Assembly (NCBI GenBank): GCA_024707385.1 | Contig: JANPZW010000015.1 | Location: 124,001-188,000, forward strand | DNA length: 64,000 nt | Reading direction: 5' to 3' | Source of the DNA: Cellvibrionaceae bacterium | GTDB taxonomy: Bacteria > Pseudomonadota > Gammaproteobacteria > Pseudomonadales > Cellvibrionaceae | Part shown: piece after piece, positions 26,454 through 35,367 of the stretch | How the letters are laid out: each line of letters starts with the position of its first letter | How positions within the stretch are numbered: position 1 is the stretch's first letter | Notes under the pieces: model-generated | What the model saw: only the letters and a program-made list of their open reading frames with translations | What the model was told of the DNA's origin: nothing | Database searches by the model: none | Made by a program: the position numbers and the translations under genes

Positions 26454-29400
26454 ATGTTGGATGAACGGCTGCGCGATATTTTTCAGGGGCGAAGGGCAAC
26501 GCAAGGAGGTGGAGTGTTTTTGATGGATGTTCCCACAGATCCTGAAACGCTGTTTGGTGCTTGGTGCGTGCTTTTGTACCGGCGCTCTGAGCAAGACAGT
26601 TTCGAGTTGGATGTGGTTGAACACCAGGGAAATGGATGGTTTAGTCGGACTGCTCAAGTCGAAATGCAGGGCGATGAATTGGCGGTGGATATTGCCGATC
26701 GTCTTGCTACTTTGTATGGATCCACTGGCGAATCTCGTGAGGCTGCGATGCAGTTGCGTCGACCATTGGGATTCAGCTATGTCGGGGCAGACACTCCAAT
26801 ACCCGGAGCGATGGATTCCGAGGTTACCCTTTGCAGCGGATTACATCTGATTTGCATCGCGGATGAGCTGGGCACTCGTTGTTTGCTTTCGTACGATAAA
26901 GAGCGTTATGACGAAGTAACTATAGAGCAGATGCTGGCTCAATACCGGGCTCTGGTGATGGCTCTACGTAATCATCCTGAACTGCCTATTAGATTCTTGC
27001 CGATGCTGACGCCGGATGAACGCGGCCTTTTCCTTGATCTCTGGAGCGGGTCCAAAGTTGAGCGTTGTCCAGATTTGGCTTTTCAGCGTTTTGAGCGTCA
27101 AGCCACCGCACGACCGGATGCAGTGGCTGTCAGCCTCAACTCAAGCTCCATTAGTTATGGAGAACTCAATCGATTGGCCAATCGATTGGCGCGTTGGCTT
27201 GGCAAACGGGGCGTGAAGAACGGCTCTCACGTCGCTGTTTGCATGGAGCCACGCATTGAATTCCTTGTTTGCATGCTGGCGATTTTTAAAGCTGGCGCGA
27301 CTCATGTGCCGCTCGACCCCGGTTATCCAGACGAACGACTGGTAATTATCTTCGAAGACACAAACCCCTCGGTTTTATTCACTGAGCGGAATCTCCTTCC
27401 CAAGTTGCAATCTCTCCCGATTGAGCCGGTTTGCCTGGAGGCTGTAGCTGACGAATTGGCCACACTGGCTGACGATAATTTAAACAATCAAATTGCTCCA
27501 GAGCAGATCGCTTACATCGTTTACACATCGGGAACCACAGGGAAGCCGAAAGGGGTTATGGCTAGTCACGCCAACCTTTCGCATTATCTGGCGGTCGCCC
27601 GCGACGCTTACGGCTATAACGAGATGGATATCATTCCGGCGATTGCACGTTTCACCTTCAGCATTACTTTTTTTGAGCTTCTGTCTCCGTTAACCGCGGG
27701 CGCAAGTCTGGTTCTATTGGATCGCAGCCACGTCCTTGATATGTCCCGCATGGTCAAGACCTTGACTGAGTCTACGTGCATTCATTGTTCCCCAAGTCTG
27801 TGGCGCAAAATCATTGGCTTTATTGATGAGCAAGGGTTTGATCAAAGCGCGTTCCAGAACATGCGCCACGTATCTTCAGGTGGTGATATGGTTCCACCCG
27901 ATGTGCTGGAGTCGCTGAAGCGGTTGTTCGTTAACGCAGAAGTATTCGTTATTTACGGCTGTTCGGAAGTGAGTTGCATGGGTTGCACTTATCCCGTACC
28001 GCGGGATCGCGTGCTGCAAAGTACGCGCGTCGGTAAGCCATTTCCAAATATGTCATTACGCTTGCTTGACGCCAACGGTGAGCTGGTTCCTCCCGGTGTG
28101 ATTGGAGAGGTCTGTTTCGGTGGAGATGGGCTCGCAGTCGGGTATCTCAACCTACCTGAGCTGACCGCCGAAAAATTTGTGGACTTTGCCGGTGAGCGTC
28201 TCTATCACACGGGCGATCTCGGCCGGGTCGATAGTGACGGTAATCTAGAGCTCGTCGGACGTAGTGATTTTCAGATCAAGTTGCGCGGCATTCGTATGGA
28301 AGCTGCGGAGATCGAAGCGCATATTCGCGCGATGCCTGGCGTAAAAGACGCGGTAGTTGCTGCGCCCACTTTGCAGGACGGAGAAAAGCGCCTTGTGGCC
28401 TTTGTGGTGCCGGATCCGGCCGCGCCTCTCACATCCCGACAAATACGAGAGTTTCTGAAGAAGCGTCTGCCTGATTACATGATCCCCGCAGCCTTCGTGC
28501 AGATGGACGCGTTTCCCGTCAACGTCAATCTGAAGGTGGATCGTCTGGCGTTGTCCCGTTTGACAGCTTTGCCGGAAACCGCCACGGCCCCGGCCGATCC
28601 GCCGCGTACCGACCTCGAGCGACGCCTCGTAGAGATTTGGGGAGCGTGTACTGCAGATGAAGGGAATCGGTATCCGGGATGAGTTTTGGGAGGTTGGTGG
28701 CGACTCCCTGCGTTCTGTAGCACTGATGAGTGCCATAGATCGCGAGTTAGGAATTGCGCTACCTGTCAGTACTTTGTTTACCGAACCTACTATTGAGCAA
28801 TTGGCCGCTCTGTGTGACGCCGGAGCAGATTCGGCTGCCGTTTCGCTTATTTGCCTGAAAAAAGGCACTGGTGAGCGCCCAGCCGTTTTCTTCGTACATG
28901 ACGGTGCCGGTGAAAGCATGCCCTATCTGAATTTAGCGCTGCGTTTGCACGAAGGGCATAGCGTGTATGGAATCCATCCCAAGAGCAGTCGATATCATCC
29001 GATCCTACATACTCGCTTGCATGAGATGGTCGACTATTACATCTCCCTGATGAAGTCTGTGCAGCCAACCGGTCCTTATTTTGTCGGAGGATTATGCATC
29101 GGCGGTTTTCTTGCCTTCGAAATCGCTCGCAAATTGACCGCTATGGGAGAAGAAGTGGGTCCAGTCGGGCTGATTGATGTTGCCCATGTGACGACTCCGC
29201 CTCGCAGTGTTGCTGCCCGGCGACTCAATCGTTTGTCGAGTGAGTTGAGCAAATCCGGTTCTGGCGATTCAGTTGCGAAGGTCGTAAAAAAATTCACGGT
29301 AGTAGCGCGACGTGCGCGCAACGTCATCGTCTACGAAACCAGTAGTCGTTTTACCAAACGAAAGACCAGACTCAAGCTCAAGCTGCTGAGAGCATTGTTG

Positions 29401-29739
29401 GATCGAGGGCTGCCTCTGCCAGCTTTCCTGCGCGGTATTTCAGTGGATGCCGTTCTGCGGTTTGCGGAAAAAGAATACGTGGTTCCGGCACCGTATCAGG
29501 GGAAAACGCTGCTCTTCCGCGCCACTTCGCGTGATCCTGCCCTGGCAGGCATTGTCAACGATACCCCGTATATAGAAATCTTTGGCGATCCTATGTTGGG
29601 CTGGGATGGGAAGGTCACGGATCTTATAGCCTACGATATACCCGCAGGTCACTCGAGCACGCTCCGAGAGCCTAACGTAAAAATAGTTGCTGAAGCCCTG
29701 CAGCGGCATATTGACGCATCACTCTCATCTCGCGCCTGA
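26454..29739 (+). CDS. NRPS-like synthetase: C-domain remnant - adenylation - thiolation - thioesterase (one frame break)
   Basis: ATG 26454 follows AGGGGA at six bases. Residues 1-190 resemble only the C-terminal half of a condensation domain, without HHxxxDG. The adenylation domain follows: A3 YTSGTTGKPKG, A5 YGCSEVSCMG, A7 YHTGDLGR, A8 GRSDFQIKLRGIR and A10 NLKVDR. At the position of the substrate-amine Asp235 (GrsA numbering) there is Ser (codon 27660-27662). The carrier domain has GGDSL (Ser 28705-28707). The thioesterase has GLCIGG with Cys (29095-29097) as nucleophile, and His at 29650-29652. One extra base near 28640-28656 splits the frame; removing it restores IWGAVLQM. Restored length about 1,095 residues. 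Likely activates an aryl keto or carboxylic acid (inference). Confidence 0.85.
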
Positions 29740-29756
29740 CTCTTGAGAAAACTCCG

Positions 29757-30752
29757 ATGACCCTATCTGTTGTTGAGGCGTGCACGAATTTCGCCAATGG
29801 GCGTAACGTACTGGTGGTGACCGTGAGTTACCGTACCGCCCAATTGGTGATAAACGGACTGGCAGCGTTGGCCGCAGAGGTTGCTGTCAATCCGGGGCTC
29901 GGGGTGATTGTTGTGGATAACACTTGCGGCGAGGATTCCGCAGTGATCCGCGCCGCCATTGATGAACGCGGTTGGGGCAGCTGGGCAATGGTTGCTGTGG
30001 CAGAGCGCAATGGTGGTTATGCGTATGGCAACAACCTTGCAATTCGAGCGGCGCTGGGCGCCGTCGCACCGCCGGAATATTACTGGATGTTGAATCCTGA
30101 CGCAGAGGTGCAGCCAGGTTCCGCACAGGCGCTTGTGGATTTCATGCGGCGTAATCCGAAGGCCGGTATGGCTGGCAGTGCGCTGCTTGACCCTGACGGC
30201 TCGGTGTGGGGTATAGCCTTCCGTTTTCCTAGCTTATGGAGTGAGCTTGAGCGCGGCGCGGCATTCGGACCCCTTAGCAAATTGATGCGGCGGCATAAAG
30301 TTGCGCGCAGGATGGGTGATCATCCTGAGCAGGTCGATTGGCTCGCGGGCGCAAGCATGATGGTTCGTCGCAGCGTGTTTGAATCCGTAGGATTACTGGA
30401 TGAGGGATATTTTCTTTATTACGAAGAAACGGATTTTTGCCTGCAGGCATTTCGTGCTGGCTGGACGTGCTGGTATGTGCCGTCGAGCCGGGTGATGCAC
30501 ATCGCCGGCGGTAGTACGGGAGTGACGTCACGCGACGGGGCGCCAAAACGGCAACCGCAATATGTGTTCGATTCACGCCGCCGCTATTTTGTCAAAAACC
30601 ATGGATGGGCATATGCCGTGATGACGGACTCGGCTTTTTGTCTGGGACTTGTCGCGAACCAATGCAGGCGTTGGTTGCAGCGGCTTCCTCGTACCAACCC
30701 GCCGTATTTGCTGCGTGACTCGCTCAAAAATCACAGTCTTATCAAGCATTAG
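29757..30752 (+). CDS. Family 2 glycosyltransferase
   Basis: GT-A fold glycosyltransferase, 331 residues. The N-terminal part gives VVTVSYRTAQ and VVDNTCGED, then ERNGGYAYGNN, the metal/donor motif NPDAEV, and downstream GASMMVRRSVFESVG with FLYYEETDFC, as in rhamnosyltransferase-like GT2 enzymes. No transmembrane segment is evident. It begins 17 bases after the synthetase stop, so it is probably in the hpd-synthetase operon and could glycosylate the product. A role in a surface polysaccharide is the alternative. Confidence 0.85.
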   Translation: MTLSVVEACTNFANGRNVLVVTVSYRTAQLVINGLAALAAEVAVNPGLGVIVVDNTCGEDSAVIRAAIDERGWGSWAMVAVAERNGGYAYGNNLAIRAALGAVAPPEYYWMLNPDAEVQPGSAQALVDFMRRNPKAGMAGSALLDPDGSVWGIAFRFPSLWSELERGAAFGPLSKLMRRHKVARRMGDHPEQVDWLAGASMMVRRSVFESVGLLDEGYFLYYEETDFCLQAFRAGWTCWYVPSSRVMHIAGGSTGVTSRDGAPKRQPQYVFDSRRRYFVKNHGWAYAVMTDSAFCLGLVANQCRRWLQRLPRTNPPYLLRDSLKNHSLIKH

Positions 30753-30860
30753 GCTTACTCTAGGGGCCGCCATTTGTCAGCTGTAAGTTCATTAGCTGTA
30801 ATTCGGCCAACTCGATACTTATGTGTAGAATGACTGCCGGTATCCAACAGGCTCCATTCT

Positions 30861-31349
30861 ATGGTCAGTTCCGTCCAAAGCATCATTGCGAAAGTACAGG
30901 CAGAGTGTGAGCGTACAGGCGTAAAATTGACGCCCAAACGCCAGAATATCTTGCTGGTACTGCTGCGTTCGGAAGCCCCTCTTTCTGCTTACGAGATCGT
31001 CGAGCATTATCGTGAGATGCACCACGAATCCTTGCCGGCCATGTCGGTTTATCGCATCCTCAATTTTCTTGTCGATAACAAGCTAGTTCACAAGCTCGAA
31101 ACCACCAATCAATTTCTGCCGTGCGCGCACATTGCTTGCGATCACGAACATGAGGTCCCACAGTTTCTTATTTGTGACAAATGCCATTTTGTTGAAGAAG
31201 TGGGGTTGCGAAAAACGCTCGTAAAGGAATTACAGGAAAGCGTTAAAAAAACGGGCTTTGAAATGTCCAATCAACAGTTGGAACTCCACGGCACTTGCAC
31301 CAAATGCCGTGGCTTGGATCTAGGGAAAGGCAAAAACCATCATTTTTAA
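30861..31349 (+). CDS. zur: Fur-family metalloregulator, probably Zur
   Basis: Winged-helix DNA-binding half (LTPKRQNILLVLLRSEAPLSAYEIVEHY, given as residues about 23-50) and a C-terminal metal-binding half with two CxxC zinc-site pairs (ICDKCHFVEE and GTCTKCRG) and HIACDHEHEVPQ. The spread of Cys/His and the short C-terminus fit Zur better than Fur, but the subfamily cannot be proved here. 162 residues. It might regulate zinc genes elsewhere; no zinc transporter is adjacent. Confidence 0.8.
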   Translation: MVSSVQSIIAKVQAECERTGVKLTPKRQNILLVLLRSEAPLSAYEIVEHYREMHHESLPAMSVYRILNFLVDNKLVHKLETTNQFLPCAHIACDHEHEVPQFLICDKCHFVEEVGLRKTLVKELQESVKKTGFEMSNQQLELHGTCTKCRGLDLGKGKNHHF

Positions 31350-31392
31350 TATTGGCAGTTGGCTTTATACCGACGTCCGCCAAATCTATTGT

Positions 31393-32304
31393 TTAAAACA
31401 AATCCTCTATCGACAGATATCGCTCACCCGTGTCGTAGCTGAAAACAAGTATTCGGCTACCGGTTGGGATTTCGGCCTCCTTGTTTTTTATGGCCGTCAA
31501 GCTTGCACCTGAGGAAATGCCGACAAATATACCTTCTTCTGTTGCGCATCTGCGCGCCATCTCAAACGCGTCTTCATCTTTTACCAGAATGGTGCCATCC
31601 AGAGTTTCTTTATGCAGGTTTGTAGGGACAAACCCGGCTCCTATGCCCTGGATGCGGTGCGCGCCTTTTGCTCCGCCGCTGATTACCGGGGATTTTTCCG
31701 GTTCCACAGCAAAGGTTTTCATGTTTGGAAATGCTTCCTTCAATAATTCGCTGCAGCCAGTGATATGGCCGCCAGTGCCTACACCCGTGATCAGATAGTC
31801 AATGCCATCACCAAAGTCCCTGAGAATCTCCTGCGCGGTAGTGTCGCGGTGCACTTTTATGTTGGCGGGATTTTCGAATTGTTGCGGCATCCAGCTGTTG
31901 CTGTGTTCACTGAGCAGTTCCTGGGCTTTCGCAATAGCGCCGCCCATGCCGTTTTCCTTCGGTGTGAGCACCAGTTCGGCACCTAAGGCTTTCATGTATT
32001 TGCGGCGCTCCAGCGACATGGATTCCGGCATGGTCAATATCAGTCGGTAGCCTTTCACTGCTGCCACCATCGCAAGGCCTATACCGGTATTGCCGGAAGT
32101 GGGTTCGATGATAACTGTGTCCTTGTTGATTTTGCCTTCTTTTTCCGCCGCCTCAATCATCGCCAGGGCGATGCGATCTTTGATGCTGGATCCTGGATTG
32201 AAGCGTTCCACTTTCATCCAAACCTGGAGATCGGGACGGAAGAGTTTGTTGATACGTATGTGGGGCGTGTTGCCTATGGATTCCAGAATATTGTTGTACT
32301 TCAT
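31393..32304 (-). CDS. cysK: Cysteine synthase A
   Basis: PLP enzyme making cysteine from O-acetylserine and sulfide. PLP lysine in NPGSSIKDRIAL, substrate loop PTSGNTGIGLAM, phosphate-binding GVGTGGHITG, and GISSGAS near the C-terminus. ATG 32302-32304 has AAGGAG at six bases; a longer in-frame reading (to 32388) lacks one. 303 residues. Confidence 0.93.
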   Translation of the reverse strand: MKYNNILESIGNTPHIRINKLFRPDLQVWMKVERFNPGSSIKDRIALAMIEAAEKEGKINKDTVIIEPTSGNTGIGLAMVAAVKGYRLILTMPESMSLERRKYMKALGAELVLTPKENGMGGAIAKAQELLSEHSNSWMPQQFENPANIKVHRDTTAQEILRDFGDGIDYLITGVGTGGHITGCSELLKEAFPNMKTFAVEPEKSPVISGGAKGAHRIQGIGAGFVPTNLHKETLDGTILVKDEDAFEMARRCATEEGIFVGISSGASLTAIKNKEAEIPTGSRILVFSYDTGERYLSIEDLF

Positions 32305-32541
32305 GGTTGACTCCTTGGCGTGCTGATAGGGTGCGGGGCAATGTAGCAAATAAATGAGAGGTGCGGGGAGGGATTCCACTATCCACAATATCTGTGGATA
32401 ACTTCGTGGAAAGCCTTGGGGGAAGCGGCGTGAGCCTGATGAGGCGGCGCTTAGGTGTTTCAGTCTGATATTTGATCACACCCATTCATATCATTTATTG
32501 AAGTGTTCAGGCTGGGTGTTTTTGTGAAGAGCAGAAAAAAC

Positions 32542-32576
32542 AAAAACCCCGATTTGACTGTGTCAAATCGGGGTTT
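32542..32576 (-). terminator. Rho-independent terminator of gltA
   Basis: A perfect 15-bp stem AAACCCCGATTTGAC (32544-32558) / GTCAAATCGGGGTTT (32562-32576) with a 3-base loop. On the minus strand it ends in TTTTT and lies 16 bases after the gltA stop. Confidence 0.92.
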
Positions 32577-32592
32577 CTTGATAGAAAAATGC

Positions 32593-33882
32593 TTATCGTT
32601 TTTCGCGAGGCGTGAAATCGCGCTCTGTGTAGCCCGTATACAACTGACGTGGACGGCCGATTTTGAAGCCATCTGAAATCATTTCATGCCAATGTGCGAT
32701 CCAGCCGACGGTGCGTCCCGTTGCGAAAATCACGGTGAACATCTCAGTCGGAATGCCGATGGCTTTCATGATGATGCCGGAATAGAAATCCACGTTTGGA
32801 TACAATTTCTTCTCGACAAAGTAAGGATCCTCCAGAGCAATCTGCTCCAGGCGCTTGGCGATTTTCAGCAGCGGGTCGTTCTCCAGCCCGAGTTCAGCCA
32901 GAACCTCGTCGCAGGTCTGCTTCATCACTTTGGCGCGAGGGTCAAAATTCTTGTACACCCGATGGCCAAAGCCCATCAGACGGAATGGATCATTCTTGTC
33001 TTTGGCTTTGGCGATGTATTTGTCGATGTTTTGTACGTCGCCAATTTCTTCCAGCATGTCTAGTACCGCTTCGTTGGCGCCGCCATGTGCAGGTCCCCAA
33101 AGAGTGGCAATACCCGCTGCAATACATGCGAAGGGATTGGCGCCTGAGGAGCCCGCGAGACGGACGGTAGAAGTGGAAGCATTCTGCTCATGATCCGCGT
33201 GCAGCAGGAATATGCGGTCCATGGCTTTGGCCAGCACCGGGTTCACTTTGGGGTCGTCACAGGGTGTGCCGAACATCATGTGCAGGAAGTTTTCCGCGTA
33301 GCCCAGATTGTTGTTGGGGTACATGAACGGCTGGCCGATATGGTGCTTGTAGCACATAGCCGCGAGCGTCGGCATTTTTGCGATCAGGCGATGGGCGGAG
33401 ACCAGGCGATGCTGCGGGTTATTGATGTCCAGTGAGTCATGGTAGAACGCTGATAGGGCACCGACCACGCCGCACATGATTGCCATGGGGTGTGAATTGT
33501 GGTGGAAGCCTTGAAAAAAGCGGGCTATGGATTCGTGCACCATGGTGTGGTGGGTGATGACATCAACGAATTCGGAATATTGTGTTTGGTTTGGCAGCTC
33601 TCCGTGCAAGAGCAGGTAGCAGGTTTCCAGGTAATCCGATTTCTCCGCGAGAACCTCTATAGGAAAACCCCGGTGCAACAGCACACCTTTGTCGCCATCG
33701 ATATAGGTGATTTTGGATTCACATGACGCGGTGGAAACGAAACCCGGATCATAGGTGAAAAACCCTTTGCCGGTGAGCGCGCGGACGTCGATAACGTCGG
33801 GGCCAACGCTGCCGGAATAGACCGGCAACTCGATTTTTTCGTTCAAACCGTCGACCGAAAGTTGGGCTTTCTTATCAGTCAT
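32593..33882 (-). CDS. gltA: Citrate synthase
   Basis: Type II hexameric citrate synthase, 429 residues. Active-site His in GPAHGGANEAV and GFGHRVYKNFDPRA, Asp in NVDFYSGI, and RTVGWIAHWHEM near the C-terminus. Entry point of the TCA cycle, transcribed divergently from sdhCDAB-suc across a 740-base region, as in pseudomonads. A strong terminator follows. Confidence 0.97.
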   Translation of the reverse strand: MTDKKAQLSVDGLNEKIELPVYSGSVGPDVIDVRALTGKGFFTYDPGFVSTASCESKITYIDGDKGVLLHRGFPIEVLAEKSDYLETCYLLLHGELPNQTQYSEFVDVITHHTMVHESIARFFQGFHHNSHPMAIMCGVVGALSAFYHDSLDINNPQHRLVSAHRLIAKMPTLAAMCYKHHIGQPFMYPNNNLGYAENFLHMMFGTPCDDPKVNPVLAKAMDRIFLLHADHEQNASTSTVRLAGSSGANPFACIAAGIATLWGPAHGGANEAVLDMLEEIGDVQNIDKYIAKAKDKNDPFRLMGFGHRVYKNFDPRAKVMKQTCDEVLAELGLENDPLLKIAKRLEQIALEDPYFVEKKLYPNVDFYSGIIMKAIGIPTEMFTVIFATGRTVGWIAHWHEMISDGFKIGRPRQLYTGYTERDFTPREKR

Positions 33883-34622
33883 TACGGACTCCTGTTACAA
33901 GATATTGAAAGACTCGATGCCTAGCGGCTGGTGCGCCATAAAAGCATTCTTTGATAGTGCCTACAAGTGGCTGATGTCCCGGCGCTTCCCAAAGCGCAGT
34001 TGATCTGCCTGCCATTGGCGGCGAGCAGAAAGTTTCGAATGGGAAGGGGCAGCACCGAATAAATCACCGAAAAACCCGAGGGTTCACGCCAGATGTATGT
34101 ATTGCCGGTGGTGGGATGCACTGAAAGGTTTATGCGGTTAAAACAATGCAACGGTTGTACCCGGACGCCTCGTAGTATAGAGAAAAGCGGCGAGCTAGGG
34201 GTAGCCTAGAGCCGTTCAAAACGAAAAAAGTCAGGGTTGTCGTTGGCGCCACAATCTTTCTACAGTAATCCGACAACTTTTTGCGACTTTACGGTGCGCA
34301 ATTTTTTGCATCTCGCCGTTTTGGTGCGTGCACTGGGTTAACTTCTGGAAAAACAAGGGAATTATGCGTCAATCCGTTTGTGTTTTTTCTCGTGCGTCTC
34401 TATAATTCCGCGCGTTTTTGAGAGGCGTTACCGCGCTTGTTTTCTCAACTCTCGCCCGCCAGGCTCTGCTGAGCTGACAGGCGCAAGAAGCACAAACGTG
34501 CGGCCTTCCATTTACTCGGCTCACTCTGAGTCGTCTGCTGCTCCCTTTATTGCGTAGTCATACGGATTTGACTGAATACCGACGTATAGACTGCAACCAT
34601 TAGACAAAGGTATCGACACACT
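33883..34622. other. Divergent gltA/sdh control region
   Basis: 740 bases without a credible gene. It must hold the gltA promoter (leftwards) and the sdh operon promoter (a good candidate is at 34378-34406). A rightward leader of about 210 bases would precede sdhC. No riboswitch-like structure recognised. Confidence 0.6.
34378..34406 (+). promoter_or_regulatory. Candidate sdhCDAB-suc promoter
   Basis: TTGTGT (34378-34383), a 17-base spacer and a consensus TATAAT (34401-34406). It stands 216 bases before the sdhC start, leaving a long untranslated leader. Confidence 0.6.
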
Positions 34623-35000
34623 GTGAACAAGAAGCGACCTGTCAATTTAGATTTGTCCACCATCAAGTTTCCGATCACCGCCATCGTCTCCATTACCCAC
34701 CGTATATCCGGAGTCGCTCTTCTGGGAGGCATTCTGGTCCTCTTGTGGATGCTGGATGCCAGCTTGGCGTCGGAAGAGAGCTTCAACGAATTGCGCCAGT
34801 TAATGGCAAACCCTTTGGCAAAGGCGGTGCTCTGGGCTGTTCTGGCTGCCTTGGCGTATCACTTGGTGATGGGAATACGCCACATGTTTATGGATCTGGG
34901 AATAGGTGAGTCCTTGAAGGGCGGACAGACGGGTGCCAAGCTGGCGCTGATATTGGCAATCGTATTGATTCTTGCAGCAGCGGGGTGGTTGGTATGGTAA
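34623..35000 (+). CDS. sdhC: Succinate dehydrogenase cytochrome b556 subunit
   Basis: Membrane anchor of complex II. Begins at GTG with the typical NKKRPVNLDLSTIKFPITAIVS, then SITHRISGV (heme/quinone region), three membrane helices and the heme-ligand region AYHLVMGIRHMFMD. 125 residues. Overlaps sdhD by seven bases. Confidence 0.95.
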   Translation: MNKKRPVNLDLSTIKFPITAIVSITHRISGVALLGGILVLLWMLDASLASEESFNELRQLMANPLAKAVLWAVLAALAYHLVMGIRHMFMDLGIGESLKGGQTGAKLALILAIVLILAAAGWLVW

Positions 35001-35362
35001 CGGCAGTAACGAATCTCGGCCGCAGCGGCCTTTTCGATTGGGTTTTTCAGCGTGTCAGCGCCGTGGTGCTGGCGGCTTACACGATTTTTATCGTGGTGTT
35101 TATCGCTTCCAATCCGCAGCTCGACTTTGCCACCTGGCGAAACCTGTTCGATCAGCAGTGGATGCGGATTTTCAGCTTTCTGGCGTTGATCAGTGTCGCC
35201 GGTCATGGCTGGATTGGTCTGTGGGCGGTGCTGACGGATTACGTGACGGACCGCATGATGGGCTCCAAGGCCCTGGCTTTGCGCATTCTGGCGCTCGGCG
35301 CCTATGCACTGGTGACTTTGTCATACCTCGTCTGGGGTTTCGAAATTCTGTGGGGGTTTTAA
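34994..35362 (+). CDS. sdhD: Succinate dehydrogenase hydrophobic anchor subunit
   Basis: Second membrane anchor of complex II: FDWVFQRVSAVVLAAYTIF, SVAGHGWIGLWAVLTDYV (heme-ligand His) and a third helix. ATG 34994 overlaps the end of sdhC (ATGGTAA), indicating coupling; a GTG at 34985 is possible. 122 residues. Confidence 0.93.
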   Translation: MVTAVTNLGRSGLFDWVFQRVSAVVLAAYTIFIVVFIASNPQLDFATWRNLFDQQWMRIFSFLALISVAGHGWIGLWAVLTDYVTDRMMGSKALALRILALGAYALVTLSYLVWGFEILWGF

Positions 35363-35367
35363 GTTAA

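Noticed and set aside
21734..31392. Direct repeat of the tRNA-Ala 3' end marking an integrated element
   Set aside because: I searched by eye for the GGTTCGATCCCGCTTAGC end and found no second copy; no integrase is present.
33921..34151. 76-codon minus-strand reading in the gltA/sdh region
   Set aside because: Composition and lack of start signals fit chance; region is regulatory.
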